Below are positions 1-10,235 of a stretch of 64,000 nucleotides of DNA, one piece after another; positions within the stretch are counted from its first letter, which is position 1; each line of letters opens with the position of its first letter. The DNA is taken from NCBI GenBank assembly GCA_033065855.1, contig JAVXUO010003069.1, forward strand, positions 1 through 64,000. The letters run 5' to 3'. The stretch comes from Escallonia rubra. Lineage: Eukaryota > Streptophyta > Magnoliopsida > Escalloniales > Escalloniaceae. The position numbers were made by a program, and so were the translations under genes. Below the pieces are notes generated by a model. It ran no database searches, was not told the DNA's origin, and was given only the letters and a program-made list of their open reading frames with translations.

Positions 1-890
1 AGAGAGAACAAGTTGCAGCTTACCCGCATAATTGAGTTGTTTTGCAGTCCAACTTTGCGCCCTTTGTAATCATGTTGGTCAAAGCAGTTCAGTCTTCCCT
101 CTTTAGTCTAGTATTAATCGAGGGTACAGTTGAATACCTGTCAGGTAGAGAACCAAGACGGATACCAATATTTTGAGCAAGGCTTTGCTTAACATCATCT
201 AGGAAAATAGTGCTCCTTTGTAGATTCACCTTAAGACCAGAGAGAGCAGAGAACTCATCCAGGGCTTGCTCAACAATATCTAGAGATTGAGAATCAGCTC
301 CAGCCAAGATGAAAAGATAGTCAGCAAACATTAGGTGATTAATAGCTAGCTCAGCACATTTGGGATGAAATGTGAAACCAGGTAGAGCTGTGTATTTGTC
401 CATAATCCTGGAAATTGCTCCCATGACTAGAATGAACAAATAAGGGGAGAGTGGGTCACCTTGTCTCAATCCCCTCTTGCTAGGAAAACAACCTTTGCAT
501 TTGACCATCAATGATTGAAGAGAACATCATGGAAATGCATTCTCTGATCCGATGTACCATTTGTTCAGGGAAGTCCATATGTTCGAGGACAACAATTAGA
601 AATTGCCAGTTAATGGTGTCGTAAGCCTCCGAGACAAGAATTGGAAATGCATTCTCTGGACTATGATCTTAGAAAGGATCTTGTAAGTTGTATTGCAACA
701 GGCTATAGGCCTAAAATCCCTCGTAGTGTTAGAAGATTGAACTTTAGCGATTAGGCTTAGGAAAGTAGAGTTCCATTCCTTTAAGATTCTCCTATCAAGT
801 TTCATGAAAAAAACCAGCAGAGTAGCTATCAGGTCCAGGAGCTTTGTTTTTGCTAATGGAAAAAACAGCTTGATAAATTTCCATGCCAAT
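1..890 (-). pseudogene. LINE reverse transcriptase domain, broken
   Basis: Reverse transcriptase of the LINE, which copies element RNA at the nicked target. The fingers part reads LIAKVQSSNTTRDFRPIACC and follows a KAPGPDSY stretch (about 600-890). The palm part (89-511) has GLRQGDPLSPYLF. The catalytic box reads FADYLFIL where L1 enzymes have FADD, so the second aspartate is gone. The thumb side continues to the window edge in another frame as SWTAKQLNYAGKLQLVLS (positions 1-54). Frame changes between these blocks and the loss of the aspartate show it cannot work. Confidence 0.9.
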
Positions 891-896
891 GATAGG

Positions 897-1102
897 TCGC
901 TGCGGGCTCCCCATTTGGCCCGTCTTGAAACACGGACCAAGGAGTCTGACATGTGAGCGAGTCGACGGGTTATCAAACCCGCAAGGCAAAAGGAAGCTGA
1001 TTGGCGGAACCCCCCTCGCAGGGTGCACCGCCGGCCGACCTTGATCTTCTGAGAAGGGTTCGAGTGCGAACTTACCTTTCAGGACCCGAAAGATGGCGAA
1101 CC
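897..1102 (+). rRNA. 25S rRNA fragment (about 200 nt) inserted in the LINE
   Basis: The plus strand reads as the conserved plant 25S core: CCCGTCTTGAAACACGGACC, then AAGGAGTCTGACATGTG, then CTTGATCTTCTGAGAAGGG and CAGGACCCGAAAGATGG. This is a short internal piece of the large-subunit rRNA. It lies opposite to the LINE's coding strand and breaks the stretch between the linker and the KAPGPD motif. Several changes from the conserved rRNA show it is an old, non-functional copy. Ends are approximate because LINE and rRNA sequence blur at both junctions. Confidence 0.88.
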
Positions 1103-1126
1103 GAACAAGATCACTTGCCTCAGCTA

Positions 1127-1296
1127 TTGTTAATTTCCTTATGATAGTGGACAGAATGTTACTAGTGGACTGATGCTCAGTTCCCAAGAACTTAGAGAAA
1201 GATCTCACAGCTTGTTAATTTCCTTATGATAGTGGACAGAATGTTACTAGTGGACTGATGCTCAGTTCCCAAGAACTTAGAGAAAGATCTCACAGC
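1127..1296. repeat. 85-bp tandem duplication in the LINE linker
   Basis: Two adjacent, essentially identical 85-bp copies, 1,127-1,211 and 1,212-1,296, each beginning TTGTTAATTTCCTTATGATA. Both encode the same minus-strand peptide containing SFSKFLGTEHQSTSN. The near identity of the copies, against the decayed LINE around them, suggests a later event. It lies about 25 bp from the rRNA fragment, so both may stem from one break-repair episode (inference). Confidence 0.92.
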
Positions 1297-2465
1297 TTCC
1301 TGTTGCACCAGCCCCTCACCCACCAAATTTTCACCACTTTCATTGTGGACGAATAGAACTTTGGCTCTAGCGTGATGAGCATTCATCTTTTTGTGAAAAT
1401 ATCTGGTATTCATATCGGAAAGAAGCTTTCCTCAGGTAGGGCGTAGGGCCAACTCCAACTAGTCTTGAGAGCATTCCTCATTTGACTCCTGAGCTGTGAG
1501 TTCTTCGAGTCCTCAGCTAATTTAGCTTTGCATTCCAATAGTAAATTCTTAGCTTGATGAGCCCTTCGAGAAATGCTGCTATACAATTTACTGTTTAGCT
1601 TTTTGAGGCAAGGTTTCAACCTTCGGAGTTTGAGAGCAAGTCTAAGCATAAGACTATGGTTGTTGCCAGGATCCTTCAGAGTGGGCTTAGATTGGCTACG
1701 CTTCATCCAGTAGTTGAAAATTTTGAAAGGAAGCTTCCTTTGATAAACACATGGCTCAATGCTGGTAATAATAGGACTATAGTCAGATATATCAGGGTAT
1801 ACAGCCTCAGCAGCAGTTCCATGACACAATTGCAGCGAAGGATCGTTAAGGAAAAGCCTATCCAATTTGCTCTGGATATTTGGACCTTCATCTGATTGGT
1901 TGTCTGAAGTGAAATAGAAACCAACAGTGTTAGCTTCCGCCATCTAGAGAAGATTCAGGCAATTAGCAAAATCCATCATAGCCGTACCATTAACAGGTTC
2001 TCCCCTTGCCTCTCACTAGCTTCCCTTACAATATTAGAGTCTCCCATTATCAGCCGGGCTTGGTTTCGGATGAGAGAGTAAAGATAGTTGAGGTCGTGCC
2101 ACAACTCAGTTCTTTCATCATAATTGTACCCATAAACTCCAGTCATATAGAAAGACTTGCCAGTAGCGAAGTGAGTGAAAGAGCTAGTCATCACTGGATT
2201 AAAAGACCAAAACAGGGTACATGTAAGTACAAATGGATTCCAACTAAGCCCGGCTCTCCCTACACTGTCGCCACGCTAATTATGAAGCAGCTCCCACTAA
2301 GGTAAACAAAATTCAGCCACCTTTTTTTTTTTTATCTGATTCTGTCTAACTCTGTTCTCCTCTAGGCAAAGCTAAGATAGTTTTTACCGTCTAACTAGGT
2401 TTTTAACGGCCTTTTGCTTAAGAATGAAATCTGAACTTCTAATATTACGTACTCCAAAGTACAGC
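1192..2465 (-). pseudogene. LINE endonuclease and linker, broken
   Basis: The endonuclease nicks target DNA. From the N-terminal side: a worn start near 2,460-2,340 with a QKAVKNL-like stretch, then GVYGYNYDERTELWHDLN and LIMGDSNIV (2,194-1,976; the usual form is GDFNIV), then SKLDRLFLND and SDYSPI (1,943-1,750), the last matching the usual SDHSPI box. The linker begins NTRYFHKKMNAHHARAKV (1,413 downward), the conserved block before the reverse transcriptase. The pieces lie in different frames, so the domain is not functional. Confidence 0.85.
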
Positions 2466-3770
2466 ATTGATCATTTTATGGAATGAGTACCTCTAGTAGA
2501 GGTAGTTGATTTGGTCCCTTGAATAGTAGGAGTTTTCTTATCCCTTGCTTTTCTACCGGCCACCATCTTAAAATCATGAGCTTGTTCAGCTATAGCTAGA
2601 TTAGATTTCAGGAGTCCTTCAAGCTGCTGAGGGAGTTCAAAAGCATTGGGAGATTGTACAATAGGCTCAATGATACCACTAAAAGCCCCTTCCCATTCCA
2701 GCACCCTTCCAGGACTGTGATCCAATTCATTAATAAGTGGCACCAGTACGTAACTGGGGCTCTGTTTGTCCACCTGAAGCTGTTTTGCTATCTCTGTCTA
2801 TGTTGTGAGCTGATTCTAGTAGCTGCAATGGCATAGATTCTCTATTGGCTTCAACGTTTTGTTTAAATGCTTTGGAATCCATTCCTGACGTGCCTGCTTT
2901 CTTTGGCGTTTAGAGATAGCATCATTCTGGCCAAAGACTTCGCAGTGTCTACAGCGATAAGGCAACCATTCATACTCCGCTTGCTGCATATAAGTTGACT
3001 CGTGAGGACCAGTGATAGGAATTTCTTTAGGCAATGAAGCTCTAGCCTTAATTTCAACAAAGACTCTAGCATAAGTCATGCGTTCTTTGGTTGCAGTCAT
3101 TCAAAGTGGCTTCCCAATGGCACTAGCGATTTTACTCAGTAAGTGTGTGGACCATAAATGTAGCTGGAGACTAGAAAGCCTCACCCACACGAGAACAGTT
3201 GTCACTCCTCTTTCAGAACGAGGGGTTTATTGTAAGAGACCAAGGACCTTGCTCTCCAAAGCTTGGGCTCTCGATCAAATCAGAATTTTCTAACATAAAG
3301 ATGAAAACCCCAGTTTCAAGCAAACTAAGCTTAACAGTTCCAAATGATTTCCGTTTTCGTTCTATGAAACGCTGCATGATCTGAAAAGAGGGCCTAAATC
3401 CCAGGACATAACCAACTGCTGCATATTCCCATTGCTTAAGTTCTTCTACGGCTTCCTCCTCTGTGCATGAGACTGTTTATTCCTTGCTCACTTACAGGTT
3501 CTACGTAGTAGAGTTGAGCCCGAGGTTTTATCTCGGTTGGGAGCTTACAACTTTTGCCCGAGTACGGGCAGAAGGGCTTGATTTTTTTGCGTGTTTTGAC
3601 TGTAGAGGGGGAAAGTCGCTCTCTTCATATGAATCAGAGCGCTGACCATTTTGCTGATGTGGCAACTCATGCTGATATGGATCATCTTGCTTAGTACTTT
3701 GCTGACGTGTATGAGTTTGACGTGTCATCAAAGGTGGGGCACCACCCCCTAGCTGAAGGGTGCTTCCAAG

Positions 3771-4580
3771 AAGGAGCGGAGCCAGGATTTCATCCGAGAG
3801 GGGGCTAAATATATATCGAAATTAATAATTATTTTTATTAGTAAAATAGCAACAACAAAAAAATGCATTTTTCGACAAAACACAAATTAATACGAAAAAA
3901 CATCCAAAAAGTCATATTTAAAGTTTGGAAGTTGGAACATACTTGTCACTGAGTCGCCGGTCGCCGGAGTTTTGGCCGCCGGTCGCCGGAGTTTAGCCGC
4001 CGGTGAACTGTTGGAGTGAAGGCAGTACAACCGAAGTCGCCGACTCGCCGTCGGCGTAGATCCGAGGTCACTGGGTCCTTGCCGCCGGCGGTGGACCGTT
4101 GGAGTGAAGACTGAAGACTCTCCGTCGCCGACTCTCCGTCGCCGACTTGCCGTCGCCGTAGATCCGGGGTCAGTGGGTGCAGTTGCCGAGTCGCCGTCGC
4201 CCGTCGCCGACCGTCGGCGTAGTCGCGTAGATGAAGATCTAGAAAACGAGCCCGTGAGTCCGTGACCGTGAGGCGCCGTCGCCCGTCGCGCCGAAGTACG
4301 TTCGTCGTGGGTGGGTGCCGCCGTGCCGGAGGACGGGAGGAGTGAGCCGGAGTGAGGCGCCGGCCGCCGGTCGGTGTCTCGGTTGCCGGTCGGTGACTGC
4401 CGACTGGTGAGAACTGAGAAGAGGCTTGGTCGCCGGAGAGAGAGAGAGAGCCGAAGAGAGAGAGAGAGAGAAACGAAAAAGTGTGAAAAAAAACTATATA
4501 TATATATATATATTTTTTTTTTTTTCAAAATCTGACAGGGGGCTATAGCCCCCTCTCGTACATACGTAGCTCCGCCGGTG
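3771..4580. repeat. Non-autonomous hAT-like element, copy 1
   Basis: Begins AAGGAGCGGAGCCAGG and ends CGTAGCTCCGCCGGTG. The subterminal inverted matches extend through AGAGGGGGCTA on the left and TAGCCCCCTCT on the right. The interior is unusually GC-rich, made of many GTCGCCG / GCCGGTCGCC motifs, followed by a GA microsatellite and a TA microsatellite near the right end. The 236-codon minus-strand frame across it is low-complexity and shows no known domain. Confidence 0.85.
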
Positions 4581-4947
4581 CATGGAGGGGCTGACATGAG
4601 GATTTAATTTCTGGGTTCATGTGAGTGTTTGGGAAGGTTTATAGGTGTGTAATGAAGGGAGGAGAAGGCCTACAAATAGCCATGAAAGAAGGACAGCAAG
4701 TGTGTGTTTTTGTTGGTGGAACAAGTGCGTAGGGTCTGTGTTTGAGGAGAAGAAGAGGCTGCCAACACAGCCCATATAAAAACTGTGTATGTGTGTGTAC
4801 AAACAGCGTGGGTATGTGAAGGATGAATATGTGTAGATGTGTGAGTGATATGAGAAGCTGAGCCTGTTGTGAGGTTTGTGTATATATTTTTGTGGGTGTA
4901 TGGTGCATAGATGAGTGTATATATGTTTCATTTATGTGAGGGAGTGT
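4581..4947. other. Captured 367-bp genomic segment inside the composite hAT unit
   Basis: This segment is the reverse complement of 8,489-8,855 with only a few differences (for example TTTCATTTATG against TATCATTTATG). It belongs to the AC-rich repeat DNA seen at 7,931-8,870. It has no transposon ends of its own and no recognisable gene. The 104-codon frame shared by both copies is AC-driven low complexity. Confidence 0.9.
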
Positions 4948-5750
4948 CAGGGGCGGAGCCAGGATTTCATCCGAGAGGGGGCTAAATATATATCGAAATT
5001 AATAATTATTTTTATAAGTAAAATAGCAACAACAAAAAAATGCATTTTTCGACAAAACACAAATTAATACGAAAAAACATCCAAAAAGTCATATTTAAAG
5101 TTTGGAAGTTGGAACATACTTGTCACTGAGTCGCCGGTCGCCGGAGTTTTGGCCGCCGGTCGCCGGAGTTTAGCCGCCGGTGAACTGTTGGAGTGAAGGC
5201 AGTACAACCGAAGTCGCCGACTCGCCGTCGGCGTAGATCCGAGGTCACTGGGTCCTTGCCGCCGGCGGTGGACCGTTGGAGTGAAGACTGAAGACTCTCC
5301 GTCGCCGACTCTCCGTCGCCGACTTGCCGTCGCCGTAGATCCGGGGTCAGTGGGTGCAGTTGCCGAGTCGCCGTCGCCCGTCGCCGACCGTCGGCGTAGT
5401 CGCGTAGATGAAGATCTAGAAAACGAGCCCGTGAGTCCGTGACCGTGAGGCGCCGTCGCCCGTCGCGCCGAAGTACGTTCGTCGTGGGTGGGTGCCGCCG
5501 TGCCGGAGGACGGGAGGAGTGAGCCGGAGTGAGGCGCCGGCCGCCGGTCGGTGTCTCGGTTGCCGGTCGGTGACTGCCGACTGGTGAGAACTGAGAAGAG
5601 GCTTGGTCGCCGGAGAGAGAGAGAGAGCCGAAGAGAGAGAGAGAGAACCGAAAAAGTGTGAAAAAATACTATATATATATATATATTTTTTTTTTCAAAA
5701 TCTGACAGGGGGCTATAGCCCCCTCTCGTACATACGTAGCTCCGCCGGTG
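4948..5750. repeat. Non-autonomous hAT-like element, copy 2
   Basis: Same sequence and orientation as copy 1, with single-base differences and small length changes in the homopolymer and dinucleotide tracts. It begins CAGGGGCGGAGCCAGG, probably the intact terminus, and ends GCTCCGCCGGTG. The near identity of the copies suggests they came from one recent parent. Confidence 0.87.
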
Positions 5751-6117
5751 CTTCCAAGAACGATAGAGTCTGGTTCATCTTTCTCGAAACAGACATCCTT
5801 TTCTCGCGCTGCACCTAGCATAGCGAGTTCACGCGCCCCCAAATCTCCATGTTCTTCAAGCCTCTGAGCTTGTTCTTTTTTCTGAGCGATCAGCTGGTTG
5901 TTAGGTTTTAGATTTGGCCTGTTTAAAATAATGTAAGTTAATGCTCAGATAATTAATGATTTGAAAGGATTGGCGCATTATAGGCTATAGTACCGACTTA
6001 GATTTTATGGACCAAGGCATTATCGGTTATAAGTCATTGCAAGCTGTAAGAAAACATTCTTGATATTGATTTATCTTAATCTTCGGTTCTTAGTGAATAC
6101 AGACGCCTATAAAAATA

Positions 6118-6465
6118 ATTACAGATGCCTTTAAGTGCGCCTCTTTCCGCATCACAGAGAATCGACAAAGTACTGTTCCACTAGTTACAGAAAACTTGAA
6201 GTGCATTTGCTCCTGCTGCGCAAAGAAAGAACTTACAGGCAGCTTTAACAAGAGTCACAGACTAGGGTAAAAGCGTATGTCTCTGCTGCGCACGAAAAGA
6301 CGTCGCAGACTTCTGTACGAATAGTTACAGACGAATTCAAGTTCGTTTGATTCTGATTTGCAAACAAAGAACGTGCAGAGGACCGTATTACTTGTTACAG
6401 AAGGCTGCAAGTGTGCTGGCTCTGCTCCGCATGAACACAAATTGCAGATGTCTGCATGTGTTACA
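6118..6465. repeat. Diverged tandem repeat, about 70 bp, five units
   Basis: Units start with (G)TTACAGA at about 6,118, 6,184, 6,254, 6,324 and 6,394, with a last start at 6,460. Spacings are 66, 70, 70, 70 and 66 bp. Each unit has AAGT or AAGC, then a CTGCTGCGCA-like core, then a GCAGA or ACAGG stretch. The units differ at many places, so the array is old. It lies about 170 bp beyond the N-terminal end of LINE ORF1, on the side where the LINE's 5' untranslated region would be. Confidence 0.75.
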
Positions 6466-7930
6466 GACTGTAATTGAGGTTAGGCACCTATTCTATCCTA
6501 CTTAAGGAAGTGGTTTACGGGAGAAATTATTCACGACTAAATCCATTTTGGTTTGAGTTCAAGCATCCAGGGTTGAATTGCACAAGTATGCCTACGAAAG
6601 CCCTCCTTTCAGCTCCTAAGATAGTGGCTGTTTTTCCTATTTGTTTTGGGCTTGCTTTACCCAGGTACTACTACGTTCTTGCCTTAGGCTACTGCGCCTA
6701 ACTAGATTTGACTAACCTTTATGTCCGCGGGTGTGGGTATCTTCTTCTACTAGTGATCTTCTTGTAGTGGACAAAGTGGCTTAATTGAACATATTGAGTT
6801 TAAGGGACACTGGCTTCATTCCTGTCCCAACAGCAAGGTAGGTGGGATCCTCTTCTAATGCTTAACTAGATGCAACAGACTATTTTGAATCAAAATTATC
6901 GTAATTCGAGGAATCCTAAGGGTGAGGTTTAGGATTTGATCCTGAAGTTAGAACTGAAAATCCCTGGTGATAAAAAAGATTGGTGTTGAACGAAGGATGC
7001 GATTGTTGGCTCTCCAATCCTCTAAGTTATGAAACTGAACTAGCATTATATTCTTTTTCTCTCTCGACGATGACATGACAAAAAGTTTTGTAATCAACCC
7101 TTATTTGAGAATCGATGAAAGCCTTGATAAGTTTTTTTAAAATTTTTTTTTTTTGTTGATAAAAATGAATCCAAGTTCGATGTTTCCAACAATTAAGCTG
7201 ATAATACAAATGCTTCAATATTGTTTTGTAGAAAATTCAAGCCCAAAGAGCAAAGCATAGACATAGAGGTAGGGCCAAGAACGAGGGCAGCAACTTAAAA
7301 GATGCCTTTTGAAACCAAAGTTGAGAACTCATTAACTTGTTCTTAATTGAAAATCACGTATGCTCCTTAATGCGTAACGATATCCAAAAATTCATAATAA
7401 ATTACAACAAAACACTTTTATTGCTTCAAATCTTATAAAAGTCAAAAATATTAATTTTCTGAAATTTTGAATATTTTTGAATTAAAATAATTTCTTTAAA
7501 TGCAAGAAAACCCATAAATAGCCATAATTACGTCCAGTTGCAAAATAAGTCCCATAATTTTTGTAATAGATTTCAAATATGTATAAAAATTATAGAAATT
7601 TAAATTAGAATTTAAAAGGCACTAAAATTATTTTTAAATTATTCATTTTGTTGAAACTAATGCGATACAGAAACTATAGCATATCAACTCTAAAAATCGT
7701 CAAACTTAATCTGGGACTTTTTTATATTATAAAAACATTAATCTAATTTTTACAAAACATTTTCATGAGTTTAAAGGCTCAAAAGAATTTTATAAATCTG
7801 AAATTTTAGAAAATATAACAAATACATACGTCATCAAAAAAATATGAAAATTTAACAAATTTCTAGTATTACCCTACGACTCTTGCCGTAAAGTTTCAAC
7901 ATTTTTTTAACTAGCGTACAATACCCAACA
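6466..7930. other. AT-rich stretch without recognised genes
   Basis: No frame here resembles a known protein. 6,466-6,990 is mixed sequence. 7,380-7,880 is strongly AT-rich with many runs of A and T and resembles worn LTR or intergenic repeat DNA. Confidence 0.5.
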
Positions 7931-8870
7931 GTCATGTGCACAGTGCTCATCACCTTCATCTCTTCTTTCAGCTTTTGTCCAAAAAATCCGGAACACTCAC
8001 TCTCTCTCTCTCTCATGGAAGCTCCCTTTTCTCCTTTTTTTTTTTATTTTTCAACTCACTCTAATACAATCAAAGCACTCTCTCATCACCCACAAACACT
8101 CAAACTATTTACACTCATAGCAAAACCCCATTTATAGTGCACTTCACATTTCAGCAGACACTGCACTCACACCCACATGCACAACACAACACATGCACTC
8201 ATCTTTTCCACATACCCACTGCCGTCTTCCAGTTCATTTACCTGCACACCTCACCAACCACTTTCACATTCACCTCCTGTATTCCCATAAAACCCATCAC
8301 ACACTCATGCACACACCCTCATTCTATATCTATCTCCCATGCCCACTGCCGTGCCGTGAAGCAGTGGTCTTGCTCCCTTTTCTCTCTCTCTTTTTTTTTA
8401 CATCTACTCTACACTTGAACCCTTCCCCCTCCTTTCACACAATAGAGCTACTGCTTCCCTTTTGCTCTCTCTTCTCCTTCTTTACATCACACTCCCTCAC
8501 ATAAATGATACATATATACACTCATCTATGCACCATACACCCACAAAAATATATACACAAACCTCACAACAGGCTCAGCTTCTCATATCACTCACACATC
8601 TACACATATTCATCCTTCACATACCCACGCTGTTTGTACACACACATACACAGTTTTTATATGGGCTGTGTTGGCAGCCTCTTCTTCTCCTCAAACACAG
8701 ACCCTACGCACTTGTTCCACCAACAAAAACACACACTTGCTGTCCTTCTTTCATGGCTATTTGTAGGCCTTCTCCTCCCTTCATTACACACCTATAAACC
8801 TTCCCAAACACTCACATGAACCCAGAAATTAAATCCTCATGTCAGCCCCTCTATGGTTGTCCTCTCTCTC
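7931..8870. repeat. AC-rich repeat DNA with GGCAGCC motifs
   Basis: Strongly strand-biased: C, A and T dominate the plus strand, with many CACA, CTCT and ACCCAC runs. It includes the twin (8,489-8,855) of the segment captured in the composite hAT unit. The motif TTGGCAGCCTC occurs here (about 8,669) and in similar AC-rich DNA at 48,118-48,490 and 50,640-51,500. The overlapping frames of 60-110 codons in it are products of base bias, not genes. The repeat family is unknown; it could be the untranslated leader or LTR of a retroelement. Confidence 0.55.
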
Positions 8871-8913
8871 TCTCTAAGCCCCTATACACATGTCTATGAG
8901 CACATAGTGGCTG

Positions 8914-10235
8914 TGACGACCCATGTCGTCAATCACCCAATTCAATATTTTCAAACAAAATCACAATGCAATTCCAATCAGATTACAAGACCCAAGTGGC
9001 TTATATTATATCATCAACACAATTACAAGACCCAAGTGGCTTATATTATATCATCAACAAAATTACAACAGTCTCCCATTAGATTACAAATATTTCAAAA
9101 ACTCCAAAACTGCAAGTCCCGCTCACATCCCTGCTTGCATGTGCTCATCTAATTAATCATCTGCATTGGAAGGGTAAATGATGGGGAGTGAGCTGGGTAG
9201 CCCAGTAAGTGGAATAATCATAGCACCATAAGATCAGAATCAAACACGCTAAACAATTAGACATCAGTCAATATATTTGACGGTCAAACCGTCAACACAA
9301 CCGTGACTTAGTACCCCAAACAATTAGTAAACTAATTCAATATTCAGGTTGAACATAACACTTCAGCATCTTGCTTCTGGTATCCTCAAAGGGATTCGCC
9401 AAAGCTTAGTTGTATCATAACATATCATGCACATACACAAATCACCGGAGCACTGTCATTGATCAAAAGTACTTAAGCCACGTCCCGCAAACGTATTTCA
9501 AAAACAAGATATTTATCAGCATCCAAAACAAAGTATTCGAGCAAGATTTCAGAACAATAGTGTTTAGGAGTACGAGGAACGTTAAGAAATAAATATCCAC
9601 GTGGCATACAAGAATAGTGATATGGAATTCCCCATACCTAATTCACGAAGAATCCACTTATACAATTGCCACAATCAGGCCCTATGATTCCTTTTTCATA
9701 AGCGCATCTAATCTTCTTCTCTCATTCTTTAGGTGTCTATATACTGAAGAAATTCAAGGATAACTTAAATAATTTGAAAAGATCAAAGGCCTATTTATAA
9801 AAATTTCTAAGAAGCACGAGGTGGAAAGAAACACGATGTGGTGAGACAAGGCTATGCCACCAAGCAAGCACAACAATGCTAACCAAAGCACGACAAGAAA
9901 TTCACTGCTTAAAATTCATTAAATGAGCACCAACATGAATTCAAATAACAGAACAATAAGTTTTCCATAACAAATAAGCATACTGATATAATTCATCACT
10001 CAGAATTCCACAATAGCCACAAAGAAATAGCCAAAACAATTACAAACAGTTATAGAATCTAGGCATAACAATTCAGAAAAAATAATGCAAACAATTGTTG
10101 AATTTGCTCAACATGCAATAACAGGTAAGCATCGATAGATTTCAAAATAACCGATTTAGATTCAATATTGGGGTTTTCTTGGCAATAGCATGCTGATATC
10201 AATGCATAATTCAATGTTCGACAATAGCCATAAGT
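8914..10235 (+). mobile_element. LTR-like fragment beginning TGTGACGACCC, decayed
   Basis: Starts TGTGACGACCC, a common start of plant Ty3/gypsy LTRs. Its right part (about 9,890-10,235) is a diverged direct repeat of 61,480-61,820, sharing for example ACTGATATAATTCATCACTC and GAATCTAGGCATAACAATTC. No coding region is seen. It is an old, broken fossil whose end is covered by the next insert. Confidence 0.5.
8982..9061. repeat. 40-bp tandem duplication
   Basis: Two adjacent 40-bp copies beginning ATTACAAGACCCAAGTGGCT at 8,982 and 9,022, with the start of a third at 9,062. The copies are nearly identical. Confidence 0.9.

Larger units (their letters stand above)
3771..5750. mobile_element. Composite hAT-like unit: two non-autonomous copies around a captured segment
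   Basis: Two near-identical directly repeated elements of about 810 bp (3,771-4,580 and 4,948-5,750) flank 367 bp of unrelated DNA. The outer ends share an exact 8-bp target duplication, CTTCCAAG, at 3,763-3,770 and 5,751-5,758. The inner flanks do not match each other (CATGGAGG and GGGAGTGT). This pattern means the whole 1,980-bp block moved as one unit, using the left end of one copy and the right end of the other. The inverted ends (CAGGGGCGGAGC-like and its complement) and the 8-bp duplication fit the hAT superfamily. No transposase is encoded. Confidence 0.85.
2471..5940 (-). pseudogene. LINE ORF1 (RNA-binding protein), split by a transposon
   Basis: ORF1 of plant L1 elements encodes an RNA-binding protein that packages element RNA. 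The N-terminal end lies at 5,940-5,759 (QLIAQKKEQAQRLEEHGDLG). It continues at 3,762-3,528 (GGGAPPLMTRQTHTRQQ), then a DUF4283-like region around 3,400-3,080, and a zinc-knuckle region YEWLPYRCRHCEVFGQ at about 2,960. The C-terminal end is at 2,773-2,471. The two N-terminal blocks join in frame across the hAT target duplication CTTCCAAG. No start codon is found upstream of the first block before a stop, so the start is unsure. Several breaks occur after 3,528. Confidence 0.82.
1..5950 (-). mobile_element. L1-type LINE retrotransposon, decayed, 3' end beyond the window
   Basis: A non-LTR retrotransposon read on the minus strand. The order of parts is ORF1 (about 5,940 down to 2,471), endonuclease (about 2,465-1,940), linker, then reverse transcriptase (about 890 to position 1). 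The 3' end, with any poly-A tail, lies left of position 1. The element is clearly inactive: frames are broken several times, one active-site aspartate is lost, and it carries two foreign insertions (a 25S rRNA piece and a composite hAT unit). Domain order and motifs match plant L1 elements that encode an ORF1 with a CCHC-like knuckle and an apurinic-type endonuclease. Removing the hAT unit and one copy of its target duplication gives continuous ORF1 coding sequence, so the hAT unit arrived after the LINE. Confidence 0.9.

Noticed and set aside
3887-4597. A 236-codon minus-strand frame in the hAT-like copy
   Set aside because: Composition is driven by GTCGCCG, GA and TA repeats; no domain, and it runs through the element's end.
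8137-8819. Overlapping plus-strand frames of 90-111 codons in the AC-rich DNA
   Set aside because: They arise from strand-biased AC/CT sequence in all three frames; the same frames appear inverted in the captured hAT segment.
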